64,000 nt of DNA from Hydrogenovibrio thermophilus (lineage in GTDB: Bacteria; Pseudomonadota; Gammaproteobacteria; Thiomicrospirales; Thiomicrospiraceae), in assembly GCF_004028275.1 (NCBI RefSeq), contig NZ_CP035033.1:2042501-2106500 (forward strand), in the 5' to 3' direction. Both the position numbers and the translations under genes were made by a program. Of this stretch, positions 28,736 through 37,944 are shown one piece after another. Position 1 is the first letter of the stretch; the number at the start of each line of letters is the position of its first letter. The notes under the pieces were generated by a model. The model was given only the letters and a program-made list of their open reading frames with translations. It searched no databases and had not been told where the DNA came from.

Positions 28736-29616
28736 ATGCGAACCCTTCTTCCATCACCGTTTTCGGCGAAGTCTTATTCGACTGTTTTCCCAATGGCAAA
28801 CAGGTATTGGGCGGTGCGCCCTTCAATGTCGCCTGGCATTTACAGGCATTGGGCGACGACCCGACATTTATCTCCCGAATCGGCGACGACACCCTCGGCA
28901 AAACCATTTTAAAAAACGCCCAGGCCTGGGGCTTGCGAACCGACAACATTCAAATCGACCAAGCCCACCCCACCGGACGTGTCGACATCACCGTGCACGA
29001 CGATGAACCCCATTACGACATCACGCCGGGCAGCGCCTACGATTTCATTTCCGCGCAATCGGTTCAACTGACCAAACGCAGCGGCCTGCTCTACCACGGC
29101 TCTCTGGCGCTGAGAAGCCCTTATGCCCAACAGCAATTCAAAACCTTGCGCGAATCCGGCGATTGGTCGGTGTTTTTGGACGTCAACCTCCGTGCGCCCT
29201 GGTGGGATCAAGCCAGCCTGTTCGACTGGATTCAGTCCGCGCGCTGGGTCAAACTCAATGTCGACGAACTGCGTGAACTCGGCTTTCAGGAACCTGTGTT
29301 GGAAGTGGCGATGCGTAATTTCCAAACCCAGTTCGAACTGGAGCAGGTCATTGTCACCCGCGGCTCGGAAGGCGCCTCCGTCCTCACCCCCGAAGGTTTC
29401 TTCAGCCAGACACCGGGCGAGATTCCCGAATTTGTCGATACCGTCGGCGCCGGAGACGCCTTTACGGCGGTTTTCATTCATGGTCTAATAGAATCTTGGC
29501 CTATTCAAGACACCTTGGTCGCAGCACAGGCGTTTGCGAGTCAAGTCATCGGTTTACGCGGCGCGACGCCCGACAACCGGGCCTTTTATAAAACGATTCT
29601 CGAAATGCACGCCTGA
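28732..29616 (+). CDS. fructokinase (PfkB family)
   Basis: The 294-residue ribokinase/PfkB-family kinase probably phosphorylates fructose released by amylosucrase. Signature 1 is GGAPFNVAWHLQALG near residue 25 and signature 2 is DTVGAGDAF (about 235-243; catalytic Asp in GAGD). ATG 28732 overlaps the spp stop, which is better supported than the open upstream extension. In halophilic methylotrophs a fructokinase occupies the same place in the sps-spp-ams cluster. A CCAGGCCTGG copy at 28920-28929 encodes Gln-Ala-Trp. Confidence 0.9.
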   Translation: MNANPSSITVFGEVLFDCFPNGKQVLGGAPFNVAWHLQALGDDPTFISRIGDDTLGKTILKNAQAWGLRTDNIQIDQAHPTGRVDITVHDDEPHYDITPGSAYDFISAQSVQLTKRSGLLYHGSLALRSPYAQQQFKTLRESGDWSVFLDVNLRAPWWDQASLFDWIQSARWVKLNVDELRELGFQEPVLEVAMRNFQTQFELEQVIVTRGSEGASVLTPEGFFSQTPGEIPEFVDTVGAGDAFTAVFIHGLIESWPIQDTLVAAQAFASQVIGLRGATPDNRAFYKTILEMHA

Positions 29617-29658
29617 GTCTTCGCGACGACAGGCCCTCAAACTCGCACCGGGGAAGCT

Positions 29659-31614
29659 ATGTACGAGCAAATCTCACATTCGCTGCTGAACGATATCCTC
29701 AATAAAATCAAACCGGATATCTACGAAGAAGACCTGCGGCATTTCTACACCCGACTGGGCGCAAACTTCTACGCCATTCATTCCTTATTCGAACGCTTGT
29801 ACGGCCACCGGCCAGACTTCAACGACCAGGCGCTGCGTCTCGTGGAAACCATGGCACGCCAATACATCAAGCGTCCCGATTGTCTGAAAGACCTCGATAT
29901 CGAACGTGAAAAGGACTACAACTGGTTCCTCAGCCAAAAATGGGTCGGCATGGCCATGTACGCGCACGGTTTCGCCGGCGACCTCAACGGCATGCAAACC
30001 CACCTGCCGTATTTTCAGGAGCTCGGCGTGAACATGGTGCACATCATGCCGATCATGCGCTGCCCGGAAGGCGAAAGCGACGGCGGCTATGCGGTCAGCG
30101 ATTTCCGTGAAATCGACGAACGCGCCGGCACACTGGACGACCTCACCACTCTGTCCGGTGAAATGCGCGACCGCGACATGCTGCTGGCGTTGGACGTGGT
30201 CTTGAACCACACCTCCGACGAACACGAATGGGCCCAGAAAGCCCGTGCCGGTGACGCCAAATATCAGGACTACTACTACACCTTCGAGTCACGCAATATC
30301 CCGGATATGTTCGAGCAAAGCATGCCGGAAGTCTTTCCGGAAACCTCGCCCGGCAATTTCACTTGGGACGAGGAAATGCAACGCTGGGTGATGACGGTTT
30401 TCAACGACTATCAGTGGGATTTGAATTACAGTAACCCGGCCGTGTTCATCGAGATGCTCGATGTCATTCTGTTCTGGGCCAACCAGGGCGCGGACATTCT
30501 GCGTCTCGATGCCGTGGCTTTCCTTTGGAAGAAAATCGGCAGCACCTGCCAGAATGAACACGAAGCCCATTTGATTCTGCAACTGTTGAAAGACTGCTGC
30601 CAGGTCACGGCACCGGGCGTGTTGTTCATTGCCGAAGCCATCGTCGCGCCGGTGGAAGTCACCAAATACTTCGGTGAAGACGCCGTCATCGCCAAAGAGT
30701 GCGAAATCGCCTACAACGCCACCTTTATGGCGCTGATGTGGGATGCCGTCGCCACCAAAAACGCCAAACTGCTCAATCAAGGCATCAAGAGCCTGCCGGT
30801 CAAGCTGGAAAGAGCCACCTGGCTGAATTACGTGCGCTGCCACGATGACATCGGCCTCGGGTTTGACGACAAAGACATCATCCGCGCCGGATACGAACCG
30901 CATTCGCACCGCCGTTTCCTCATAGACTATCTGATCGGGAAATTCGACAACTCCCACGCCCGCGGCTTACCGTTTGCGGCCAATGCTAAAACCGGCGACG
31001 CCCGCATTTCCGGTTCACTCGCCTCCTTGGTCGGGCTGCAATACGCGCTGGAAACCGGCGATATCGAAGCCCTAGACAACGCCATCAAACTGATTATTCT
31101 GATGCACAGCATGATTTTCTCGTTCGGCGGGATGCCGCTGCTGTATTACGGCGATGAAATCGGCACCCTCAACGACGACTCCTATTTGTCCGACCCGAAT
31201 AAAATGGATGATAACCGTTGGGTGCATCGTCCCTCCATCAACTGGGAAAAGGCCGAACGACGCAATACACCGGGTGCGGTCGAATACGAAATTTTCAGCG
31301 CCATCAAAAAATTGATTGCCGTGCGTAAAGACATCCACGTCTTTGCCGATTTCAACAACCGTGAATTGATTGACGTCGCAAATCCGAATCTGTTCGTCAT
31401 CAACCGCTTCGACCCGCATAAATACACCGACCGGGTCTTGGTGGTGGCCAATTTCAACGGCAAACCGCAAAACCTGAAGATGGAGGAAGTCGCAGGTTGG
31501 GGCACCTATTCCGAAGGCCAGTTGATTGACCTGGTGACACGCCATAAACCGGAAATCTTCAACAACACCCTGGTCATTCCCGGTTTCAGTTTCTATTGGT
31601 TATACGAGATGTAA
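29659..31614 (+). CDS. ams: amylosucrase (GH13)
   Basis: The 651-residue glucosyltransferase uses sucrose as donor to extend alpha-glucans and frees fructose. GH13 motifs: DVVLNHTS (region I), ILRLDAVAF (region II, nucleophile Asp), FIAEAI (region III, acid/base Glu) and YVRCHDDIG (region IV). The N-terminal helical domain (about 1-90) and full length fit amylosucrase rather than sucrose phosphorylase. Together with SPS, SPP and fructokinase it closes a loop linking sucrose turnover to glycogen. Sucrose hydrolysis is a side reaction of the family. Confidence 0.92.
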   Translation: MYEQISHSLLNDILNKIKPDIYEEDLRHFYTRLGANFYAIHSLFERLYGHRPDFNDQALRLVETMARQYIKRPDCLKDLDIEREKDYNWFLSQKWVGMAMYAHGFAGDLNGMQTHLPYFQELGVNMVHIMPIMRCPEGESDGGYAVSDFREIDERAGTLDDLTTLSGEMRDRDMLLALDVVLNHTSDEHEWAQKARAGDAKYQDYYYTFESRNIPDMFEQSMPEVFPETSPGNFTWDEEMQRWVMTVFNDYQWDLNYSNPAVFIEMLDVILFWANQGADILRLDAVAFLWKKIGSTCQNEHEAHLILQLLKDCCQVTAPGVLFIAEAIVAPVEVTKYFGEDAVIAKECEIAYNATFMALMWDAVATKNAKLLNQGIKSLPVKLERATWLNYVRCHDDIGLGFDDKDIIRAGYEPHSHRRFLIDYLIGKFDNSHARGLPFAANAKTGDARISGSLASLVGLQYALETGDIEALDNAIKLIILMHSMIFSFGGMPLLYYGDEIGTLNDDSYLSDPNKMDDNRWVHRPSINWEKAERRNTPGAVEYEIFSAIKKLIAVRKDIHVFADFNNRELIDVANPNLFVINRFDPHKYTDRVLVVANFNGKPQNLKMEEVAGWGTYSEGQLIDLVTRHKPEIFNNTLVIPGFSFYWLYEM

Positions 31615-31622
31615 TCAAACGA

Positions 31623-31632
31623 CCAGGCCTGG
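31623..31632. repeat. CCAGGCCTGG palindrome, intergenic copy between convergent genes
   Basis: This exact copy lies between the amylosucrase stop (31614) and the convergent eutC stop (31666). The dyad extends outward (AAACGA on the left, CCGTTTT on the right) to about 22 bp without a loop. As the only structure in the gap it could help end transcription from both sides. Confidence 0.85.
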
Positions 31633-31665
31633 CCGTTTTGAGTGAATCGTTTTTCGCGCGGGTGT

Positions 31666-32448
31666 TTATTCAATCAACGGCGTTTCTTCGGAATCGTCTT
31701 TCAAACCCACGCCGGACAACCGCTTTTGCAAAGCACCTTCCATCAACCGCACCAGCAAATCCGCCGCCTGCTCGTAACTTTGGCCGCCCGGGCGGATATT
31801 GGAAATGCAGTTGCGCTCGGCATCGGAACGGCCGACACGCGGCTCGTAAGTCATGTAAATGCCCATACTGTTCGCCGCACTCAAACCGGGGCGTTCGCCA
31901 ATCAGAACCACCGCCAGTTTTGCACCGTACTGTTCTCCCACTTCATCCGCCAAGGCCACACGTGCCTGAGTGGCGAGATGCACCGGCGTCAGTCGCCAGT
32001 CTTTGGCCCGACACAGCGGCAACAAAACCGATAAAAACGGCACGGCATTCTGTTGAATCGCCTTGGACGACAAACCGTCGCCAATGACGATGCAGACATC
32101 GGCTTCCGTGCTTTCTTGTGCCTGTGATTGTGTTTGTTGCTGCAACAAGGTGCGGGACTCCAGCCCCAACTTGCGCCCCAAATCCGGGCGCTGTAAATAA
32201 GTCATACGGTCCGCGGCAGCCGATTCAATCGTCAGGGTCGACACGCCCAACGCCTCGATTGGCTCTGCCAAGGCTTCGGGTTGAAACGGCAAATGCACCG
32301 CATCGCGCGCACGGGCGTGGTCTAAATCGAACGTCAGCACCTCCTTTGACGCCAGACTGGAACCCGCTCGCTTCAAACCGATGCGCGCCTCGGTGATGTG
32401 TTTGAGTTTCGCCAAATCCTGTAAAACCTGCGGCTGAGACGCCTTCAT
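31666..32448 (-). CDS. eutC: ethanolamine ammonia-lyase small subunit
   Basis: The 260-residue small subunit joins EutB to form the adenosylcobalamin-dependent enzyme that splits ethanolamine to acetaldehyde and ammonia. Recognisable blocks: LKRAGSSLASKEVLTFDLDHARARDAVH, VCIVIGDGLSS, and a C-terminal NCISNIRPGG containing the conserved Cys/Arg region. It is shorter than E. coli EutC (295) at the N terminus, as is common outside enterics. Its ATG overlaps the eutB stop by four bases. No microcompartment or eutA reactivase gene is seen nearby. Confidence 0.93.
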   Translation of the reverse strand: MKASQPQVLQDLAKLKHITEARIGLKRAGSSLASKEVLTFDLDHARARDAVHLPFQPEALAEPIEALGVSTLTIESAAADRMTYLQRPDLGRKLGLESRTLLQQQTQSQAQESTEADVCIVIGDGLSSKAIQQNAVPFLSVLLPLCRAKDWRLTPVHLATQARVALADEVGEQYGAKLAVVLIGERPGLSAANSMGIYMTYEPRVGRSDAERNCISNIRPGGQSYEQAADLLVRLMEGALQKRLSGVGLKDDSEETPLIE

Positions 32449-33839
32449 ACTTCGCCCCCAAACGTTTGATTCGTCAATAACGGCGTCGGCTGGTTTTCGG
32501 GTAACAGGTGCCCGGCCGCATCCTGAATCCCCATATCCCGTAGCCAGCGCTCGAACTCCGGAGCCGGTTTTTTACCCAACACCTGTCGCAAATAATTGGC
32601 ATCGTGGAAGGACGTGGTCTGATAATTGAGCATGATGTCGTCGGCGCCGGGAATGCCCATAATGAAATTGACTCCGGCCGTGCCAAGCAACGTCAGCAGG
32701 TTATCCATATCGTTCTGGTCGGCTTCGGCGTGATTGGTGTAACAGATATCGCACCCCATCGGCACGCCCAGCAGCTTGCCGCAGAAATGGTCTTCCAGCC
32801 CGGCACGGATAATCTGCTTACCGTCGAACAGATATTCCGGGCCGATAAAACCGACCACCGTATTCACCAACAACGGCCGGAACTTGCGCGCCACGGCGTA
32901 AGCTCGTGTCTCCAGCGTTTGCTGATCGACGCCATGAAAAAAACCGGACGACAGGGCGCTGCCCTGACCGGTTTCGAAATACATCACATTATCGCCAACC
33001 GTGCCCCGCTTCAGCGACAAGGCCGCCTCATGCGCTTCGGCCAGCACCGCTAAATCAATACCGAAGGTTTTATTGGCACCCTCGGTTCCGGCAATCGACT
33101 GAAACACCAAATCCACCGGCTCGTTGCGTTCCATCATCACCATGCTGTTGGTGACGTGGGTCAACACGCAGGACTGCATCGGAATGTCGTAACGTTGCCG
33201 CACTTCATCAAGCAACCGAATCAAAGCCGAGGCCGCCTGAACATTGTCCGTGGCCGGATTGATGCCGATGACCGCATCGCCCGAACCGTTCAGTAAACCG
33301 TCCAAGGTCGAGGCAATAATGCCTTGCGTACTGTCGGTCGGATGATTGGGTTGCAGACGTGTCGACAGCCCGCCTTTCAAGCCTATGGTATTCCGGAAAC
33401 GCGTGACCACCTCTTTTTTGCTGGCCACCAGAATCAAATCCTGGTTGCGCATCAGCTTCGAGACCGCCGCCGCCATTTCCGGAGTTAAACCGGCTTCCAC
33501 CGTCGCCAAGGCCGCGGCATCGGTATCGTAATCCAACAACCAGTCCCGGAAGTCGCCCACCGTCAAATGGGCAATCGGTTCAAACGCGGTTTCGTCCCAA
33601 TCGTCCATAATCAGACGCGTCACCTCATCCGATTCGTAAGGCACCACGGCTTCATTCAAGAACGTTTTCAACGGCAATTCCGCCAGCGCGAAACGGGCCG
33701 CCATCCGTTCCTCTTCGGTTTTGGCCGCCACTTGTGCCAGCACATCGCCGGACCGCAAAGGCGTGGCTTTCGCCATCAAATCCTTCAAGTCGTCAAAGCG
33801 ATAGACCAGTTGCCCTAAAGTGTAGTGATACTGAGCCAT
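32445..33839 (-). CDS. eutB: ethanolamine ammonia-lyase large subunit
   Basis: The 464-residue TIM-barrel large subunit binds adenosylcobalamin and ethanolamine at the catalytic site. The N-terminal YHYTLGQLVYRFDDLKDLMAKATPLRSGDVLAQVAA and the central GDAVIGINPATDN and VGFIGPEYLFDGKQIIRAGLEDHFCGKLLGVPMGCD blocks are characteristic, and the length is normal. It is the second-to-last gene of a minus-strand run that starts with a polyamine-type ABC transporter, so uptake and deamination of an amino alcohol are linked. The ammonia would be the useful product. B12 must come from elsewhere; no cobalamin riboswitch was seen. Confidence 0.95.
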   Translation of the reverse strand: MAQYHYTLGQLVYRFDDLKDLMAKATPLRSGDVLAQVAAKTEEERMAARFALAELPLKTFLNEAVVPYESDEVTRLIMDDWDETAFEPIAHLTVGDFRDWLLDYDTDAAALATVEAGLTPEMAAAVSKLMRNQDLILVASKKEVVTRFRNTIGLKGGLSTRLQPNHPTDSTQGIIASTLDGLLNGSGDAVIGINPATDNVQAASALIRLLDEVRQRYDIPMQSCVLTHVTNSMVMMERNEPVDLVFQSIAGTEGANKTFGIDLAVLAEAHEAALSLKRGTVGDNVMYFETGQGSALSSGFFHGVDQQTLETRAYAVARKFRPLLVNTVVGFIGPEYLFDGKQIIRAGLEDHFCGKLLGVPMGCDICYTNHAEADQNDMDNLLTLLGTAGVNFIMGIPGADDIMLNYQTTSFHDANYLRQVLGKKPAPEFERWLRDMGIQDAAGHLLPENQPTPLLTNQTFGGEV

Positions 33840-33854
33840 AAATTGCGAAAAAAC

Positions 33855-34808
33855 CTATGAGAAAACCGATTTCGGAAAATAAAACGAGACGATCCAGTTG
33901 GGGGCATCGACGATTTCACTGATTCTCAAATCGCCGCACACACTGCACAACATATAAGCATCCATCGCCGCCAACTGATGCTGTTTCTGCAACTCGTCGA
34001 TCATGTAACGCACCGCATCACGGGCAGCGGTCATCAAGTCATGATTGACGCCGGTGGTGACGTGATACCCTTCGGCATCCAAATGACGCGTGACCGGCCC
34101 CGGTGTGGCAAATTTCGGCGCGGGCAGATTCTGCGCCTTTTCCAATTCCAGCTTCACCGATACCGTCATCGGACTTTCAATCGCGGTACCGCACACCTCG
34201 CCGTCACCTTGCGCGGCGTGGGTATCGCCAATGGAGAACAAGGCGCCTTCAACACCGACCGGCAGCCAAAGCTCGCTGCCTTTGGCAAGGTCACGAATAT
34301 CCATGTTTCCGCCCCAACGCCGCGGTGGCACAATGCTGTGAAACCCTTTTTCCGGCGGTGCCACGCCAATGGTGCCGGCAAAGGGTTTCAAGGGCACTTT
34401 CGCAAATTCATTGAATAACGCCGGCGACAAACTGTCCGGATCATACTGCCAAAGGTGTAAAGCCGCCTCTTCGAACTCGTCCGCCAATAAGCCGAAGCCC
34501 GGAATGTTGGCGGTCCAGCCCCAGCCGGACGGTTCGTAATCCAGCAGCGTGACTTTCAAGGCATCGCCGGGTTCGGCCCCTTCCACCCAAACCGGTCCGG
34601 TGACCGGATTGATTCGATCGAAATCGAAATTAATGACGTCATCCACGCCGGAGTCCAACGATAACTGACCGCCCGACGCATCGTGCACCTCTATGTCGAT
34701 GCAATCACCGGGCGCCACCGTCAATTCGGGACGATTATCACAATCCCATCCGCAATGGCTTTGCTGTTTGCCCAGCGCATGAATCGTATGTTGGCCGCAT
34801 TGACACAT
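33855..34808 (-). CDS. acetamidase/formamidase family hydrolase
   Basis: The 317-residue FmdA/AmdA-family zinc amidohydrolase hydrolyses short amides such as formamide or acetamide. Hallmarks: PGDCIDIEVHDASGGQ near residue 33, GPVWVEGAEPGDALKV, FAGTIGVAP, GGNMDIRDL, and GDTHAAQGDGEVCGTAIE (about 193-210), which contains the family's metal and substrate residues. It is translated 15 bp before eutB in a run with an SDR, an aminotransferase-fold enzyme and a kinase. In that setting it may release ammonia from an N-acyl or oxidised amino-alcohol intermediate; that role is inferred. Confidence 0.85.
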   Translation of the reverse strand: MCQCGQHTIHALGKQQSHCGWDCDNRPELTVAPGDCIDIEVHDASGGQLSLDSGVDDVINFDFDRINPVTGPVWVEGAEPGDALKVTLLDYEPSGWGWTANIPGFGLLADEFEEAALHLWQYDPDSLSPALFNEFAKVPLKPFAGTIGVAPPEKGFHSIVPPRRWGGNMDIRDLAKGSELWLPVGVEGALFSIGDTHAAQGDGEVCGTAIESPMTVSVKLELEKAQNLPAPKFATPGPVTRHLDAEGYHVTTGVNHDLMTAARDAVRYMIDELQKQHQLAAMDAYMLCSVCGDLRISEIVDAPNWIVSFYFPKSVFS

Positions 34809-34833
34809 GATGCTCTCCCAATCCGTTTAGCGG

Positions 34834-35607
34834 TTAACCGACCGCTTCCAGAGATTCCGGCAACACTTGTCCGCCGTCGACGACGATGGTTTGCCCGGTG
34901 ACGTAACCCGCTTCTTCCGACGCGAAATACAACATGGCATTGGCAATGTCTTCAACCGACCCCAAACGTTTCAGCGGAATCGAGGAAGCCATTTGTGTCA
35001 GGTAATCGTCGCCCATGTCTTCCAGGCCTTCGGTCAAAATATTGCCCGGCATGACGGCATTCACGGTGATACCGTATTTCGCCAATTCGATGGCGGCGGT
35101 GCGAATAAACCCGAGCTGCCCGGCTTTGGAGGCGCCATAATGGCTCCAGCCGGGGAATCCGGTAATCGGCCCGGTAATCGACGACGTAATCACCACCCGT
35201 CCGGCCCCGGACTTCTTCAATTCCGGCAAACAGGTTTGCACACTGAACAATGTCCCTTTCAGGTTGGTGTTCATCACCGTATCCCAATCCTCTTCGGTCA
35301 TTTCTTCCAAACTGGCGGACGGGAAAATCCCGGCATTGGCACACAGAATATCCAAACCGCCGTAGGCTTCAACCGCGGTTTGCACCGCGGATTGCAATGA
35401 AGCCTTGTCGGCCACATCGGCGGCCACGCCCATGGCTTCGTAACCGGCGGCCTTTAATTCATCGGCCACGGCTTGAGCGGCGTCTAAATGCCGCGCTACG
35501 ATGACGGTATTGGCGCCTTGCTTGGCGAACACTTTAGCAATGCCACGCCCAATGCCCTTACTGGCACCGGTGATTAAAACGGTTTTTCCTTGAATGGATG
35601 TCAACAT
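34834..35607 (-). CDS. short-chain dehydrogenase/reductase
   Basis: The 257-residue classical SDR has the NAD(P)-binding motif TGASKGIG (13-20), NAG at 91-93, and the catalytic Ser143, Tyr157 and Lys161 (YGASK). A strong AAAGGAGG precedes the ATG. It resembles FabG-like alcohol dehydrogenases; in an amino-alcohol operon it could oxidise a hydroxyl group of the substrate or reduce an aldehyde product. It sits 26 bp before the formamidase-like gene. Cofactor preference and substrate are not evident. Confidence 0.85.
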   Translation of the reverse strand: MLTSIQGKTVLITGASKGIGRGIAKVFAKQGANTVIVARHLDAAQAVADELKAAGYEAMGVAADVADKASLQSAVQTAVEAYGGLDILCANAGIFPSASLEEMTEEDWDTVMNTNLKGTLFSVQTCLPELKKSGAGRVVITSSITGPITGFPGWSHYGASKAGQLGFIRTAAIELAKYGITVNAVMPGNILTEGLEDMGDDYLTQMASSIPLKRLGSVEDIANAMLYFASEEAGYVTGQTIVVDGGQVLPESLEAVG

Positions 35608-35639
35608 ATAACCTCCTTTTAAACGACTTCAATAACGGC

Positions 35640-36896
35640 TTAGGTCTTCGGTAACGATTTCACCACCGCATCAATGGAATACTCCAGAATGTCCATAACC
35701 TCTTTCGATAACTCCAGCGACATCAACAAACCGGCTTTGAACTGCAACACTCTCGGGTCCAGCGCAGAATAAATCGCCCAAACGCCCTGTTTATAAAGTT
35801 CCTGCATTACCAGTTCGGCCCCTCTCGGGTAATCGAATTCCAGCCCCATCACCAGGCCGTTCTTACGAACACCGACGAAGAAGTCCGGGTACAGGGTCTG
35901 TAAGTCGGCCAGCGCCTGATCAAAATACTCGCTGATAAGCTGAATGTTTTCCAGTGTTTCGGGTCGTTGTGCCACTTCCAGAGTTTTAATGGCCGCGGCA
36001 CAACCGATTTCCGAGCCGCCGAAAGTGGACATATGCGCCCAACCGTCTTCGGTCAACCATTGACCGGCTTGCTCGGTCACCAACACGGCGGCGATTGGAT
36101 AAATCCCGCCGGACAATCCTTTACCGGTGACCAGTAAATCCGGTTCCACACCATAGCCGGTGCAACACCACATCTGGCCGGTTCGCATCAGGCCGGTCTG
36201 TACTTCATCCGCCACATACAAGGCCTGGTATTTTTCACACAAGGCCTTCACCGCTTGCAAATAGCCGGGGGCCGGCATCGGGAAACCGTAAGTCGCCGGA
36301 ATGCTTTCGATGATGACACAGGCTACATCCTTCCCGGACAACGCCTCTTCCATCGCCTCCAAATCATTAAACGGCACCTGAACGAACTGGTCAGCTTCGG
36401 GTTCGGTTAAGAAAATCTCATTGAAACGCGGCGCGCCGGTTTTCACCGACAGACCGGTATGGCCGTGGTAACAGTTCTGCAACGACACGATTTTCTTCTT
36501 GCCGGTGGCATGGCGCGCCGACTTCAAAGCGATGTCGATGGCCTCGCCCCCGCCGCTGGCGAAGATGGCGTATTGCATATTTTCCGGTGCCGTCGCCAGC
36601 AGTTTTTCCGCCAGTTCGGTACGCATCAAAGACGGAAAATGGTGGTTACCGATGTCAAAATGTTGCATGGCGTCGGTCACCGCCTGAATCACTTCCGGGT
36701 TGCGATGCCCGAGGTTATAGACCCCGCCGTTCAAATGCATATTGATCAGACGGTGCCCGTCCATATCCCAAAAGCAATAGCCTTCGCGTCGGTCGATGAC
36801 AATATCGACGCCGGTATCGATCCAATCCTGGGTTTTCCCCGGGTTCCAAACCTTTTTGGTTCTCTCTAAAAAGGCCTGTTTTTGTTCACTTGCCAT
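35640..36896 (-). CDS. class III aminotransferase-fold PLP enzyme, possible ethanolamine-phosphate phospho-lyase
   Basis: The 418-residue PLP enzyme has Asp230 (YVADEVQTG) and the Schiff-base Lys259 (VTGKGLSGG), with SGGGEAIDIALK around 114-125. A phosphotransferase gene directly precedes it in the operon. That pair, kinase plus class III fold enzyme, is the arrangement known for O-phospho-amino-alcohol phospho-lyases, which turn phosphoethanolamine or 1-aminopropan-2-ol phosphate into an aldehyde, ammonia and phosphate. An ordinary omega-transaminase remains possible. Confidence 0.8.
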   Translation of the reverse strand: MASEQKQAFLERTKKVWNPGKTQDWIDTGVDIVIDRREGYCFWDMDGHRLINMHLNGGVYNLGHRNPEVIQAVTDAMQHFDIGNHHFPSLMRTELAEKLLATAPENMQYAIFASGGGEAIDIALKSARHATGKKKIVSLQNCYHGHTGLSVKTGAPRFNEIFLTEPEADQFVQVPFNDLEAMEEALSGKDVACVIIESIPATYGFPMPAPGYLQAVKALCEKYQALYVADEVQTGLMRTGQMWCCTGYGVEPDLLVTGKGLSGGIYPIAAVLVTEQAGQWLTEDGWAHMSTFGGSEIGCAAAIKTLEVAQRPETLENIQLISEYFDQALADLQTLYPDFFVGVRKNGLVMGLEFDYPRGAELVMQELYKQGVWAIYSALDPRVLQFKAGLLMSLELSKEVMDILEYSIDAVVKSLPKT

Positions 36897-36925
36897 TAGT
36901 CAAATCCTTACATTAAATCACTGCG

Positions 36926-37927
36926 TTATGATTGAAATTGTGCCAGATAGGCGTTACCCAACTCCACCGTACCCTGTGCGAATGAATCGCCTAATTCCTG
37001 AGCCAAATCCGCCGTCGGATGCGAACCCAACCAGGCGAATAAGGTTAAACGCCGCATCATGATGAAGGTCGGAATTTCCCGTTCCTCTTCTTCGGAAAAC
37101 GATGCGCTGCGTCGATAGCCTTCCACCCACGCGTCAATCACCTTATCCAACCCGGGGTTGGTTTCGATAAAGCTGACCGCCGATGCCAGGTCATATAAAA
37201 ACCAGCCCAACCCGCAATCGTCAAAATCGATGACCCGGGTGTCGTCACCGCAAATCAGCAGATTCGCCAGGCGAATATCGGAATGAATCAAACCGAAACG
37301 TTGCGGCGATTGCCCGAAGGCGGCCAGCCGCTGTTTAATCAAATCGGAGACCGCTTCCAGTGTTCCGACATCTTCCGGTTTCAGGCCTGGCCCTTTTCGC
37401 CAGTCACCCCAATTGGGCGTGTCGCCGATGCAACCATCGTAATCCCACACCAAACGGTCGAAATAACTCGGCAACGTCCAACCGCGTGCGTGGTTGTGCA
37501 TTTTGCCGGTGACTTCGCCCAATTTTTTGAAGGGTTCGATTAGGTCCGATTCGTCCGGTTCTTCACCATCGATGAAATGAAATAACGTCACATAACGCAC
37601 TTCGTCCAAAGCCTCCGACACCACTTCCTGAATCGCGGAACCGTCACGACCATCGATGGACTGTGGCGTTTGGATACCAGCGTCTTCCTGCAAGGCTTTC
37701 ATCCAATCCAATTCGGTCTGTATGCCGTCGCGGGAATGGTAGTCGGTGCGGTGTACCCGCAAGATCAACGGATTCCGATCCGGTAAGTCGACACGGTAGG
37801 TGGCGTTTTCCGACAAACTCAACAGCTTCAAACCCGTCGGTTCGGGCAATGCCCACTTTTGCAACGCTTTTTCCGCAACGCCTTGCAGATAGGCCAGTTG
37901 CGCGTCATAACTCATTTGTTCAAACAT
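36926..37927 (-). CDS. APH/choline-kinase-like phosphotransferase, possible amino-alcohol kinase
   Basis: The 333-residue phosphotransferase has the catalytic loop HSDIRLANLL (Asp217, Asn222) and the metal-binding VIDFDD (Asp234), the APH superfamily pattern. It follows the transporter permease genes by 17 bp on the minus strand and precedes the class III PLP enzyme. It probably phosphorylates an imported amino alcohol, such as ethanolamine or 1-amino-2-propanol, for the phospho-lyase. An antibiotic resistance role is unlikely in this context. TAAGGA lies before the ATG; a near copy of the iterated palindrome (37381-37390) is inside. Confidence 0.82.
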   Translation of the reverse strand: MFEQMSYDAQLAYLQGVAEKALQKWALPEPTGLKLLSLSENATYRVDLPDRNPLILRVHRTDYHSRDGIQTELDWMKALQEDAGIQTPQSIDGRDGSAIQEVVSEALDEVRYVTLFHFIDGEEPDESDLIEPFKKLGEVTGKMHNHARGWTLPSYFDRLVWDYDGCIGDTPNWGDWRKGPGLKPEDVGTLEAVSDLIKQRLAAFGQSPQRFGLIHSDIRLANLLICGDDTRVIDFDDCGLGWFLYDLASAVSFIETNPGLDKVIDAWVEGYRRSASFSEEEEREIPTFIMMRRLTLFAWLGSHPTADLAQELGDSFAQGTVELGNAYLAQFQS

Positions 37928-37944
37928 AGATCCTTACGGCTACC

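Noticed and set aside
36926-37927. Aminoglycoside resistance kinase
   Set aside because: The APH fold is shared with choline and ethanolamine kinases, and the gene lies in an amino-alcohol operon with a PLP enzyme.
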